The notes below the pieces were generated by a model, which searched no databases, was not told the DNA's origin, and worked only from the letters and a program-made list of their open reading frames with translations. Below, piece after piece: positions 54,072 to 64,000 of a stretch of 64,000 bases of DNA. A program made the translations under genes and the position numbers. The DNA lies in contig JAAECO010000004.1 of the NCBI GenBank assembly GCA_036850795.1, positions 2,976,001-3,040,000 on the forward strand, in the 5' to 3' direction. Origin of the DNA: Cordyceps javanica (lineage: Eukaryota > Ascomycota > Sordariomycetes > Hypocreales > Cordycipitaceae). How positions within the stretch are numbered: the stretch's first letter is position 1; every line of letters starts with the position of its first letter.

Positions 54072-56339
54072 ATGGCAAACCAATTCATTGGTCTCCAGAT
54101 GCGGGTGGTTCTGCGCGATCCGCCAGGGTACCAGCTCACTGGTACCGTTCGTGACGTTGAAGCCGGCAGCAGCCTGAGTCTCACCAACGGTATGGTGTCT
54201 TGGCTTTTCTTTTCCGTCCTTAGTTATCACGCTAATGCGCCCTCACTAGTCTTTGTAGTTGCAACGCAAGAGCATCTCACCCAGATGCGTATCAATGCCC
54301 TCAATATTGCCGACCTCTCAGAGCTTCCCAAAGAGCAACAGCAGCCGCAGCCGCAGCCCGTTTACGATGCGCCGAAATTCACCCGTCCCTCAGGATATGC
54401 CGCCCAGACGACTTCGCCGACAAAATCAAACTTTGTTGACCCTGCTATTCTAAGCGTGGGGCGCCGGCCAGACTCGGGGCCACCTCCGCCGAGTGTGCCA
54501 GTCAAAGAACCGGCGCAATCTCTCGACCCGGGCCAGCCATACCCAGCCATTTTACCGGGAGACCAATCAAAGGGTGATCTTGGCCGCCTTTTCAAGAGCA
54601 TGAACATATCCAAGGCACCAGATGTCGATAAGGCACCGGCAACCCCCAAGGCGACCCAGCAGAAGCGCAAGGCTCGAAATCGCAACTCTCAACACTTGAA
54701 ACAATCTGACAACGATGACGATGGTGTCGCGGCTGTTCCCGGTAGTCACGGCAAAGGCTGGCGGCAGACGCCGATACTGCAGAGTACGTCGTCTTTCCAG
54801 CCATTCAAGGCTCTCAAGAAAAACGGCAAGACCCCCAAAGGCCTGCCTGACAATGGCTGGGCTTCCGAGGACGTGACGGAGGACATGCCCGAGTTTGACT
54901 TCGAGAATAACCTTGCAAAGTTTGACAAGCGCACGTTGTTTGACCAGATGCGCAAGGAAGACGTTGTCGACGAGGCTGATCGCCTCGTATCGCACAACCG
55001 GAAACCGAAACCTGGAACGGCAGGGGGCAAGAATTTGCACTACACGGAAAATGTTTTGGATCTCCCTTCAAGCACCCAAAATGCCGACTACTGGAATAGC
55101 GAGGCTGAAGTCGGAGGCGTTCACGACAACGAGGCAATGAGTGGCCGCGAACAGAAGAGCGGGCAGTCGACCAAGAGAGCCGACAGCAAATCGGGACCGA
55201 GCCGCCGCTCGCAGTCGCGCAAGGCTAGTGCCGTCATGGGCGGCCACCCACTGTCGCGTGTCAACTCGAGTGTGCGGCAACCACTACCGTCACGTCGGTC
55301 CAGCCCGCGATCCGGATACCGTAGCGCGGAGGTCCAGACGCCAAAGGTTCAGCAACCGGGCCTGTATCTGGTTCCGTCGAACCGCCGGGTCGAGGCCATC
55401 TCGACGCTTCAGATGCTCAATCTGGAAAATATTGCGGCCAACGAAGTTGGGCTCCCAGAAAGCCTGATGGCTGAGAATGCGGGCCGCGGCATCGCCGAGG
55501 TGGCCGTGCAGGCGCTGTCCGATCCAGCACTCAAAGTCCGATACGAAATGGCCGGAGCAGCGCTATCACAGGCCGCGGATGGCTCGTCGCCAAGCAACTC
55601 AACCATTGTGATTCTGGCGGGGAACAACAAATCTAGCATCCGCGCGCTGGTGGCCGGTCGTCACTTGCGTAACAAGGGCTACGACATCATGGTCTGCCTG
55701 GTTGGTATCGAGCGAGAGCGTGACCTGCTCGAAGAGCTGCGACGCCAGGTGCAGCTATATCGCAGCTTCGGCGGCAAAGTACTGAAGAAGAATGACTTTT
55801 TCGAGCAGCTCCGAAAGACGACACCCTCTGGCGCGGCTGCCACGGGAGCGGGCAGCAACGGAGCCGGCCGGGTGTCGGTGTCTCTCATTATCGACGCTCT
55901 CCTGGGGCTGACAATGTCGTTTGAGGAACTGCGCATCGGTGATCAAGCGACAGTGTACGAACTGATGGAGTGGGCGAACCGCAACGAAGCGTTTGTGCTG
56001 TCGATTGACGTCCCGTCGGGCATTGACCCGAGCACTGGCAAGGTGGCGATTATCGACGGGTCGCAGCTTTTTGTCAAGCCACGATACGTTGTGGCCGTCG
56101 GGGCGCCGAAGCGCGGGCTCGTGGAGGCGGTGACGCCACCAGACGATGACGATGGGTTGGCGGCGACGGGAGGGGTGGCTCAAGACGAGGAGTGGCGTCT
56201 GTTCATTGTAGACATGGGCCTGGGGCATACGGTGTGGCGCAAAGCAGGAACCAAGGTGCGCAAGGGCATCGACTTTGACGGGAAATGGGTGCTGGAAATG
56301 AAGTATCGGGGTGTGCAAGAGGAGTCTGACGACTACTGA
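54072..56339 (+). CDS. EDC3: Enhancer of mRNA decapping Edc3 (Lsm, FDF, YjeF_N)
   Basis: Exons 54072-54189 and 54250-56339, 735 residues. The Lsm-like domain (MANQFIGLQMRVVLRDPPGYQLTGTVRDVEAG... then VATQEHLTQMRINALNIADL) binds decapping and helicase partners. A disordered Ser/Pro region follows. The FDF motif (EFDFENNLAKFDKRTLFDQM, about 253-272) binds the DEAD-box helicase Dhh1. The C-terminal YjeF_N Rossmann domain (LQMLNLENIAANEVGLPESLMAENAG onward) dimerises. Edc3 works in cytoplasmic P-bodies. The intron (GTATGG donor, TAG acceptor) is 60 bp, in frame and without stops, so the unspliced message still encodes full-length protein with 20 extra residues in the Lsm fold. The alternative acceptor at 54259 would delete FVV. 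The upstream frame has no ATG. Confidence 0.93.
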   Translation: MANQFIGLQMRVVLRDPPGYQLTGTVRDVEAGSSLSLTNGMVSWLFFSVLSYHANAPSLVFVVATQEHLTQMRINALNIADLSELPKEQQQPQPQPVYDAPKFTRPSGYAAQTTSPTKSNFVDPAILSVGRRPDSGPPPPSVPVKEPAQSLDPGQPYPAILPGDQSKGDLGRLFKSMNISKAPDVDKAPATPKATQQKRKARNRNSQHLKQSDNDDDGVAAVPGSHGKGWRQTPILQSTSSFQPFKALKKNGKTPKGLPDNGWASEDVTEDMPEFDFENNLAKFDKRTLFDQMRKEDVVDEADRLVSHNRKPKPGTAGGKNLHYTENVLDLPSSTQNADYWNSEAEVGGVHDNEAMSGREQKSGQSTKRADSKSGPSRRSQSRKASAVMGGHPLSRVNSSVRQPLPSRRSSPRSGYRSAEVQTPKVQQPGLYLVPSNRRVEAISTLQMLNLENIAANEVGLPESLMAENAGRGIAEVAVQALSDPALKVRYEMAGAALSQAADGSSPSNSTIVILAGNNKSSIRALVAGRHLRNKGYDIMVCLVGIERERDLLEELRRQVQLYRSFGGKVLKKNDFFEQLRKTTPSGAAATGAGSNGAGRVSVSLIIDALLGLTMSFEELRIGDQATVYELMEWANRNEAFVLSIDVPSGIDPSTGKVAIIDGSQLFVKPRYVVAVGAPKRGLVEAVTPPDDDDGLAATGGVAQDEEWRLFIVDMGLGHTVWRKAGTKVRKGIDFDGKWVLEMKYRGVQEESDDY

Positions 56340-57782
56340 TGAGTCGAGACAGGACGTCTCGACCTTGTTGGTTGCAGCTTTTCTTGCTACTCCTTTGTCA
56401 ATTTTCCTTTGTTACTTGCATACTGGCGGCGTTGATGGAGAAAAGGATGCTATATTTACAAAACGAGAACACGGGTTCTTCTTGTTTCTTTATTACACAT
56501 CTCCCTGGTTTAATTTTTCTGTTCCCTTTGTCGTTTTTGTGGGCACACATGCCTGTTGCCCTGATATTTCTCTTAAACATGACATATTTATTCGGGCCGG
56601 CTCAGACAAGGCTAGAAAGCAATTGTACAATGAGGAGAGGAAGAATATCAGTGGGAGTAGTCAATTGAATCGATCTTGATTTCCCCCCCAAAACAGTCTT
56701 GAAACGCTTGATGTCAATCGCTACTTACTGATAAGCAGATGAGATGCAGATGGTCGTGGGTGACTCCGTTGGAGTGCATGTTGCGTGTCAGAGGTGTCAC
56801 ATCTGAACTAGACTGACTGGGGTTTGAGAAAATAAGCTTATCGCTAACTAGTGTTAGCGGGCACTGGTCCGTGATGAGTGGACAGAGAGGCCTTCGGGGG
56901 GGGCGCGGGGCCTCATTGGCGGGCGACGATTACATGGATATTTAATTAGAGTATACAGGGGTGGAGGGGGGAAAGGGGGGTTGACGTGTTGTACTTGCTA
57001 GGTAGGAGACCATGTGGCCGAAAGCAGAAGGAAAAGAGTTGCTGCAAAGGAGAAGAAGAGGAAGAAGAAGAACAGGAAGAGGGGAGGTGGAGGGATGACG
57101 GGTGATGTATTCATTTTCCGCCGGCGAGGCAGTGCCAATACGGACAAGGGAGCGTAGAAGGTGCACAAAAGATGTGCAGTACGAAGAGCAGGGAAGGGGG
57201 AAAGAGGCATAGAGAGACGGGGGTTCGCAGCATTCAGCTGAGGCGGCATAGAGCGGGAGGGAGGGGGATGGCCTTGGACGGGGGCGGCGGCAGATGCCGG
57301 AAAGCAGAGAATACAATGGATGATGAAGGGAAGCGTTTTATATCTTGATTAAGAAGAAGATTATTTGTTCTCCTTTTTCGAGAACCACCCTGTTGGTACA
57401 TGGAAAACGGGAGGTTTTTTTTCTTTAAAAAAAAAAAAAGAGCGAAGAGAAAAACAGTGGTGGTTTACGTTGCATAACGACGGGGTCATGGTTTAAAATC
57501 ATGGCGCCATTCAGGTCTAGCGGGTGGTTGGTGGGATAACGTCCCTGTGGTGGTCATTCTGCTCGCTGCATGACTAGGTGAAATGGGTAAGTCGGTAACG
57601 CGCAGTGCATGAGGACAGATGGCTGATGACAACCTACGGAGTAACCCGTGCTCGGTAGAGACAAGACGGGCGCATGCAGATACGTAACGGTGCCGTTGCG
57701 GATGAGCGATAGTCTTTTTGGGATCTTTTTTTCTATTTTATTTTCAAGTCTTGTTTTGCTTTTATCCAACGAGTCCGCATGG

Positions 57783-57818
<36 letters not shown>

Positions 57819-58913
57819 TTGTATGTATGTATATTTGTATGTATGCTGGTAAACCCCTCTGATATGAGAAGCAGGCAAGCAGGGCTTCCCAGGTACAAGT
57901 ATATTGCTATCCCCTTGAACGATCTTGTGCGCACGGCTGTCGGCATATGCAGACCAGAGGGGTGAAAAAAAAGAGAGAGATCAAGTGACGAGGGAAAAGG
58001 TGGTTCGCACCGGATAACCGAATCAGAAGTAATGCATGGCATACCATACCTAGTCAATATCATCATGAACAAATTGCGCCCGCATTATCGGTTTTGCATT
58101 CCTATCACTGATGGGTGCCTCGATATCCACTAAAACTCTCCCTCTTAGTGGTTCTAGCATTTGCTCCTCCTCGTGGCTTATTACCAGTACTGGTACGGAG
58201 TACTGATACTTACTTATCCGTCGGTACTTAGCACTACGCTGCTGGCTGCCCGTCCGTCCCGGTCTCTCTCGAAATCTCCCTCGCCTCCTCTTCAACTTCC
58301 CAGCAACCACACCATATCTGCACATCTTGTACTCGCTCCCCGCAACTTTTCTTTTTCCTTCTCACGAGCTCTACTGGTGCATCTCCTCTGCGTCATTGTT
58401 TTCTTTTTTCTTGTCTTGTCAAGACCCTTTTTTCGTCCATGCTGAAATCTCTCACACCTCCGACCGCAATTGTCTCACCTCCGTACACGGCCGACCGCTC
58501 ACTGCGCCGTCCGCTCGCCACTACCACCACCGCCACCACCACCACCACCCGCCGCAACGTCGCCGCCCGGTCCATTTTCCCGCCTCCAACGTTCAAGAAC
58601 ACACTCGGTCGCACCCTCGCGCCTGCCAGCCGCACCACGTCACCCACGGTTCAGGGCATACCGGATTCCATGGCCTGTACTCGCTAGCCTTTGCCTAATT
58701 TTGTTTTGGCCCTGCTTTTTTCTTTCCTTTTCTTTCGGGTCTCACTCATTACCGCCGTTGACGCCAGCTCTCTCATTTTGGCCGCGTTTCGAGCAACGCC
58801 CAGCGCGTGCGCCCCCCCCCCCCCTCCCTCGTCTGGCTTGGACGTTCTTCGTCATAGCATCACTCTCTCCGGAACTTGTTGCGCGCCTGGAAAGGGGGAG
58901 AAGGGGAGAGAGA
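56340..58913. other. Long promoter and leader region of palH
   Basis: The 2.6 kb between EDC3 and PalH has no supported gene. It includes an AT microsatellite at 57783-57845, GA-rich stretches at 57040-57070 and 57960, GTACTG repeats around 58187-58230, and a C-rich part (58520-58820, with CCACCACC runs) next to the PalH start. The 5' extension of the PalH frame to 58470 starts at a non-ATG codon and is low-complexity. Confidence 0.5.
57783..57845. repeat. AT and TATG dinucleotide/tetranucleotide microsatellite
   Basis: (AT)12 followed by interrupted ATAT and TTGTATGTATG units. Likely length-variable between strains. Confidence 0.9.
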
Positions 58914-61496
58914 ATGGTGTCCGTCGACGTCGCCGCCACATCGGCGACGCTGACGGCGGCCGCTTCCCTATGCACGTCCACCCTTTACCCGGCCCTCGGC
59001 GTCATCACCCTTCCCAACGTCGGCCTGCCCATCACCCTCGCCGAACCCCTCGTGCAACAAATCCCCTGCGTTCCTCTGCTTTTGCGCGCCGATAATGATG
59101 CTGCCAGCGGCGCAAGCAGCACAGGCAGCAGCGCCGAATCGAAACAGGGAGCCTCCGCCAACAGCGGCACCCCCGTCACCTCATCCGCCGTCGCAACCGT
59201 CTCTGCAGACGTCGCCGCCGCGTCGAAACCGACAACCACCGACGACAGCAACATTACAATATCCGACATTGTCGTCACCGCAACTACCGGTACCGCCACC
59301 GCGACAGCCACTCTCAACTTTCACAACGGCAACGATAACCCCAAGACGGTTCACATATCCAGCTTTGGCGACCCCTTCTACCTCTCCACCTCGCCCATCA
59401 TCTACGCCCTCTCCGCCACCACCATTGTCTCCTGGATGCTCGTCATTGCCCTCTTCATCACCACCCGCTCCACCTTTGACGGCGGCATCGTCTACCTCGG
59501 CAGCCGTGGGAGCTTCACCGGCAGCTCCTCTTCGGGTGGCGTCAGCATCGGCGGTCGCCCTTGGCTCCAAAAGATTGCCGCCCTGACCGTCGCCATATCC
59601 CTCACCATCGCCACCGCCGACACAATGTCCATTGTCAAGGACCAGTACGTATGGGGCATCACCAATGCCCGCGAGCTGCAGCGCGACGTCATGTCCCGCC
59701 TCGAGCTCAAAGTAATACGAATCATATCAGATACCTTTCTCTGGCTGGCCCAAGCTCAGACTCTTATCCGCCTCTTCCCTCGGCATCGCGAAAAGGTTGT
59801 CATTAAATGGGTCGCCTTCGCACTCATAAGTCTCGACGTCGTCTTCTCCTCGCTCAACAGCTTTCCTTTTGGTGAATACGACATCTTAAATGGCAACCAC
59901 GCCGATCCCAACGAAAACGACGAAGGCCGCAGCAATAAAGGCCTCGCTCATCCAGTCCCTGCCATTAGCTACGTTTTCAAGCTCTCGCTCGGCCTACTCT
60001 ACTTTTTCTGGGTATCTTACTATGCCTTCTTGAAGCGACGCTACGCCTTTTACCATCCGTTGATGAAGAACATTAGTCTCGTTGCGGTCATTTCGCTTCT
60101 CGCCATCACCGTACCTATTGTCTTTTTCATCCTCGACATTTCGAAACCAAACTTCACCGCTTGGGGTGATTATGTTCGCTGGGTAGGTGCAGCCGCTGCC
60201 AGCGTGGTTGTGTGGGAATGGGTCGAAAGGATAGAGGCGCTAGAACGAGAAGAAAAGAAGGATGGTGTTCTCGGCCGTGAGGTGTACGACGGAGACGACA
60301 TGCTTGAGATCAATGCCGCCGAATACCCCTGGCGCCATAAACACGGCAAGTTTGGAGGAAGCGGCAGCAGTGGTGGAAGTAACGGCATCGACCTGGAAGG
60401 CGGCCAGATGCATCACCGACCCAATGGGCATGCGCACATGCCAGGCGGCATGCAGAATGGGCACGCGGGGCCGACGTCGCACGATCACGACGGGCGGAGC
60501 ATGGGCGATATAGTACGACCGCCTTTATGGTCGCAACGAGCAGCGCACGCCGCCACACCGGTCAGCAGAACCGATACACCCAGCGTCGCAAGCACAGTCT
60601 ACGCCATCCGGTATCAGGGCGAATCGAGAACACCAGAGCCGCCCGTGCCTTACTACGCGCCGCACATGTCTGAGCTGGTCAGACATCCAAGCGGGCCGCA
60701 GAGCTACAGCGAGGATGCTCACGACGCACGGAGCCATAACGGGCGCGCGGGTGCCAGGTCGTCACCAGATGCGTCTGGTGATGCTGGGAACGCCGCCAGC
60801 GAACATGACAGAGAAGCGGGAGCAACGGCCGCGCCGCGTACGAGGGTTCTGCGCTCAGTATCGTACAGTCACGAGCCGGAAGCGCAAGATGTCGCTGACG
60901 AACAGCACATGGCAACCCGAACAATGGACTTCAGCACCATGGCGGCAGGTAACCGGGGCGGTCGGAGCGGCAGATGGGACCTTCGTGGGCGGTTGGAGGA
61001 CTTTGCAGCGTCGCAGGCCGATCGATTCCGCGAAAAGTTCCATCCCTCTACCGACACGGACAAGCTGCCCGTCACAGTAGTGCCAGCACCTCCTCGTGTC
61101 GGCGCTGCGCTGCAGCAAGTCCTCGAGGAAGACGCGGAAGGCGACGCAGCGCCGCGACGACAACAGCAGCAGCAATCACAAGGCGGCAGCGTCTACGGTG
61201 GCAGCTCGGCAATCGATGCCGCGGCGTCCACAGCGTCGGAGCGATATGCCAACGGCCCTACGCGATCCTCAGCAGCGCGCAGCCGACCGTCGCCGCTTCC
61301 TTTGCCGGTGAGCCAGCCGCCTCTGTGGCCAGGTGTGAATCGTCGCGCCGCAGCGTGCGCCGAGGAAGAGGACGACGAATCGTTTGATGGAGAGGAGGAC
61401 GACGACGACGACGACGGCCACTCGTTGACTGATGACTTGTCGTCGCTGCGTTCGCGGGAGCGGCCGAACGGATCGTCGACGTCTCGCACGGGGTAA
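58914..61496 (+). CDS. palH: PalH/Rim21 ambient-pH sensor, seven-TM protein
   Basis: Single exon, 860 residues. The start at MVSVDVAATSATLTAAASL was chosen as the first ATG with a plausible extracellular N-terminus. The membrane core has several helices, including IIYALSATTIVSWMLVIALF and IAALTVAISLTIATADTMSI. Its signature is NARELQRDVMSRLELKVIRI, FLWLAQAQTLIRLFPRHREK, AFYHPLMKNISLVAVISLLA and AWGDYVRWVGAAAASVVVWEWVERIEALEREEKKDG. PalH at the plasma membrane binds arrestin PalF and starts the Pal/Rim pathway that activates PacC at alkaline pH. The C-terminal tail of about 400 residues is disordered and rich in Gly, His, Ser and Arg, with an acidic cluster (FDGEEDDDDDDGHS) near the end. Longer tails of this sort are usual in filamentous fungi. 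PacC and PalF genes are not in this window. Confidence 0.95.
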   Translation: MVSVDVAATSATLTAAASLCTSTLYPALGVITLPNVGLPITLAEPLVQQIPCVPLLLRADNDAASGASSTGSSAESKQGASANSGTPVTSSAVATVSADVAAASKPTTTDDSNITISDIVVTATTGTATATATLNFHNGNDNPKTVHISSFGDPFYLSTSPIIYALSATTIVSWMLVIALFITTRSTFDGGIVYLGSRGSFTGSSSSGGVSIGGRPWLQKIAALTVAISLTIATADTMSIVKDQYVWGITNARELQRDVMSRLELKVIRIISDTFLWLAQAQTLIRLFPRHREKVVIKWVAFALISLDVVFSSLNSFPFGEYDILNGNHADPNENDEGRSNKGLAHPVPAISYVFKLSLGLLYFFWVSYYAFLKRRYAFYHPLMKNISLVAVISLLAITVPIVFFILDISKPNFTAWGDYVRWVGAAAASVVVWEWVERIEALEREEKKDGVLGREVYDGDDMLEINAAEYPWRHKHGKFGGSGSSGGSNGIDLEGGQMHHRPNGHAHMPGGMQNGHAGPTSHDHDGRSMGDIVRPPLWSQRAAHAATPVSRTDTPSVASTVYAIRYQGESRTPEPPVPYYAPHMSELVRHPSGPQSYSEDAHDARSHNGRAGARSSPDASGDAGNAASEHDREAGATAAPRTRVLRSVSYSHEPEAQDVADEQHMATRTMDFSTMAAGNRGGRSGRWDLRGRLEDFAASQADRFREKFHPSTDTDKLPVTVVPAPPRVGAALQQVLEEDAEGDAAPRRQQQQQSQGGSVYGGSSAIDAAASTASERYANGPTRSSAARSRPSPLPLPVSQPPLWPGVNRRAAACAEEEDDESFDGEEDDDDDDGHSLTDDLSSLRSRERPNGSSTSRTG

Positions 61497-61512
61497 ATCT
61501 TGGCATGTACAT

Positions 61513-61545
61513 GAAGAAGAAGAAGAAGAAGAAGAAGAAGAAGAA
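61513..61545 (+). repeat. (GAA)11 microsatellite
   Basis: Eleven perfect GAA units starting 17 bases after the palH stop codon, hence in its 3' untranslated region. Confidence 0.95.
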
Positions 61546-62279
61546 ACGGACGGCTTGAAGGCTGTCTTGTATATACTTGTGCGATATATCATCATCATTG
61601 TATCTCGAGAGCGTCTTTTTTGAGGGGAGGGAATGGGGCGTTTTACTTGGCGTTTTATCGAATATTCTTCAGGATTGGCTTTGGAAGGCATGCCTGTATT
61701 ACTTTACAGTGCTTATCTTGCAATTATTCAGTGCTTACTTTACAGTTTTGAGGCGGTTGATGAAGAGGTACAGAGGCTGGCATTTTGCCAGTCTCTTTTT
61801 TTATTCCCACGTGGCAACCGGTGCTTCCATTCGTACGAGCAGTAGCGCAGTGTTTTGGTGTTGTACCGCATCTCTCCCCCGTCCTGGTCTCCCCCTGATG
61901 ACGACGAAATAGAAGAGGCCTCTTGGATTCGATGAGTACTGGTACTTGGTAAGTAGTAGTGGCTTTTGGGTGTGGTTTTGCCAAGAAGGTCAGGGTTCTG
62001 GGACCTTTCCGGTCATGTACTGGTGCCGTCACTTGTTGTGGGGACTTTAATCAAACGGGCGGCCTTTACCATGGATTGGGGCCGGGCTGTCTTCTCCTGA
62101 ATTAATTTTTTTTGGCCCAAGTTGCATGGCGAATAACTAAGCTTAGTATGTCGAGTACCATTTATTCCTCTTCTTTTTTTTTAAAAAAAAAAAAGGAAAA
62201 AAAGTAAGAATCCATATATGTTGTCTTGGTCGGGATCGGAGTCATGGGGGGTGAGCCAAGCTCCGTTTGCTCGACTGAC

Positions 62280-62370
62280 TACCTACCTGGTACGGACAGG
62301 CTTACCTAGGTAGCGATTCCTCAGTAGTAGCGAGTACTCAGTAGTAGCACTGGGCGGTTCCAAGTACCGT
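62280..62370. repeat. CTACCTACCTGGTAC / CTTACCTAGGTAGC repeat island
   Basis: ACTACCTACCTGGTACGG, CTTACCTAGGTAGCG, and GTAGTAGCGAGTACTCAGTAGTAGC with GTACCG nearby. Member of the dispersed intergenic family. Confidence 0.65.
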
Positions 62371-63348
62371 AATAGTAGAATGTCAGTAGCACCAAGGGGA
62401 AAAAAAAAAGTGCCGTACAGCTGGCGAAGCAAACAGGCAGGCAGGCTGTATCGCCAGATCTACTCATCTAGGTACATGTGCAATCTTCGATAAGCTCCAT
62501 CTACTCAGTATACTAATTCATCCAACCAACTTGCCACCAACTCATAAAACGAAAAAGAGGACTCAAAAGAGAAAAGAAAAAAAAGAAAAAAAGATTGAAC
62601 AGAGCCAGGTGTGCCGCATCGCTCGCTCCTTTCTCTCTCCTCGCCTCCTCTCCTCCCCCTGCTCAATCTCCCAATGACGCGCTCTGGGTCAAGATCGCTT
62701 TTCCTTTCTCACTTGCGCTGCTTTACCGCTATAGGCAATACCAGGGGTCCCCACCAACCGAGGAGGCAGCGCGCCAGAGGTTCATTCTTTGCTCTCTTTT
62801 TCTCCTCTCTCTCTCTCTTTCCTTGTCTCTTCAACGCCCAAAGTCTCACTTTCCTTTATAACAAATCTTGGTCTCTCCTTAACGACTAGGCGGCTGTCGA
62901 TTGCCAAACAAAACCTCGGCATTGGACGTTGAATCAAAGTGCGCGCAAGGATACAACCCGCCCCTCCCCCGAAAAATCTCCTCTACAACACGCTTCTCTC
63001 CTGCATTCTCCTCGGGGGGTTTCCACCCGAACGCTGGAAGAAGAAAAAGAAATACTTTCTTTCTGCAGTCAAAAGAGAGTCTTTCGCGTCTTTCGCAGCC
63101 TAATACAAAGACAAGCGCCGTCCAGAAAAAAAAAGACGACGACCAATCAACACTTTACCAGCGACACGACGTCATTGGTTTCTGCATCTGAAAACTCGAC
63201 TCGTCCCAAGCTTTAAGCCTCCCGATTTGGAAAATCAACAAAGAAAAAGAAGCCCCCCTCCCCCAGGAAAAAGGCAGAGGGGCAGCAAAAAGACAAAACA
63301 AAAGAGGAAGCTCTGTACGAGAGAACCCCAACTCCGACTTCAATCATC

Positions 63349-64000
63349 ATGGCCACAAGCGACGCGGCAAGCGACAAGGAACCCTTTCCGCTCCTCAACA
63401 CCTCCCTCGATCCCTTTGCCATGGACGACGATGAGGCGCCGCGTCGCCGACGCAAGAGCTCTGGCCTGGGCGGCGAGATCCGCGCCGGTGATACGGGTGC
63501 CCCGGCCTTTGCCTCGAGTCAGGCGAGCCTCAATGCCGGGGATTCCTTTGGCCACCGTGTACGCTCACCCTCTCTTCTACTCTCCTTCTGCTCTCCTCTC
63601 CCCTCCTCTCCAATTCCCATCTTCGTTGCTTTGATCCGCTTTGCTTTGCTGTTTTTTCTTCTCCCCCTTTGCTACTGTCCCAGATTTCTCGCCCCGAATA
63701 AAAAACCATGCCACCGCCCTCCGCTAACGCTGTCGTCTTCCGTCAACGCCAGGCCGACTACTCCCCCGTCACGCCCACCTCGTCGTCGGCCGCCTCCCCG
63801 GCCGGTAAGCGCATCTCGAAGCGCCGCCGCGCGCGCGGTCTGCTCTCGCGCGCTCGTCAGTTGATGGTGCGCCGCACCTTTGTGCTGCCCGCCCTGTTGC
63901 TGGCGCTCTTCCTCGCTGGCTACGCCGTTAACCCGACCGAGTCCAATGTCCTGCACCACTTCATCTTCCTGTCGTACCCGCTGCCTCAAGACGACCCCTC
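63349..64000 (+). CDS. Ceramide synthase (Lag1/Lac1, TLC family), 5' part
   Basis: Exons 63349-63558 and 63753 onward; the gene continues past the window, so only about 152 residues are seen. Exon 1 encodes a cytosolic Ser/Asp/Arg-rich N-terminus (MATSDAASDKEPFPLL...). The intron is long for this window (194 bp), with donor GTACGC, branch GCTAAC and acceptor CAG, phase 0. Exon 2 continues ADYSPVTPTSSSAASPAG, a basic stretch (KRISKRRRARG), a transmembrane helix (FVLPALLLALFLAGYAV) and then NPTESNVLHHFIFLSYPLP, resembling the conserved N-terminal part of fungal Lag1 ceramide synthases, which acylate sphingoid bases in the ER. The TLC catalytic region is beyond the edge, so the assignment rests on this segment. 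Confidence 0.75.

Larger units (their letters stand above)
61497..63348. other. Intergenic region and leader of ceramide synthase gene
   Basis: Starts with a GAA microsatellite, then A/T-rich sequence with T and A runs (62175-62206), a repeat island (62280-62370), and a C/T-rich then A/G-rich leader (62625-63320) before the ceramide synthase ATG. Open frames at 62595-62889 are pyrimidine-driven low complexity. No gene supported. Confidence 0.5.

Noticed and set aside
58470..58913. 5' extension of the palH frame
   Set aside because: Begins at a non-ATG codon and encodes Pro-rich low complexity; the first ATG at 58914 fits the expected extracellular N-terminus.

Overview
The window reads as nuclear DNA of a filamentous ascomycete. 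Short introns (about 46-110 bp) with GTAAGT-like donors, CTAAC-like branch points and CAG/TAG acceptors interrupt most genes. The gene content is typical of Sordariomycetes: a fused GATase-IGPS-PRAI trpC gene, a PalH pH sensor, a DUF3716 protein and a group I G-alpha. Hypocreales (perhaps a Cordyceps/Beauveria-like fungus) is my best guess, but this is an inference from overall protein resemblance. Genes lie on both strands, each with its own promoter; nothing suggests operons.

Layout. 0-1.5 kb: the 3' end of an unrecognised gene, then a secreted Cys-rich protein built from duplicated exons. 4-11 kb: mitochondrial PP2C phosphatase (PTC7), a mitochondrial carrier probably for S-adenosylmethionine (SAM), a UPF0643 protein and eIF3h. 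12-17 kb: S-adenosylhomocysteine (SAH) hydrolase, a D-2-hydroxyacid dehydrogenase and a DUF1640/CCDC90 mitochondrial protein. 18-26 kb: an unrecognised CxxC protein, TIM9 and the very long NUP188. 27-36.6 kb: trpC, a BRCT-WGR protein without a PARP domain, the SNARE USE1, splicing factor CWF21, CDC123 and a DUF3716 protein. 37.8-39.1 kb: G-alpha. 39.1-46.4 kb: gene-poor, with one weak orphan ORF. 46.4-64 kb: a DUF1771-Smr protein, a seven-TM DUF7702 protein, PIF1 helicase, EDC3, PalH/RIM21 and the 5' end of a ceramide synthase gene cut by the window edge.

Most loci are conserved housekeeping genes. Five encode proteins expected in mitochondria (PTC7, the carrier, DUF1640, TIM9, one PIF1 form). 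The SAM carrier and SAH hydrolase lie about 5 kb apart and both belong to the methyl cycle, but I see no shared control. PalH and G-alpha are signalling genes with unusually long flanking regions.

The most unusual items are the exon-shuffled Cys-rich gene at 0.66-1.5 kb, splice choices that would change the protein (an in-frame stop-free intron in EDC3 and tandem acceptors in the BRCT-WGR gene), two in-frame start codons in PIF1 that mirror yeast dual targeting, and palindromic CCTAGG/GGTACC repeat islands found only between genes. I did not find a convincing new multi-gene system. Exon borders were inferred by eye from splice consensus, reading frame and family resemblance.
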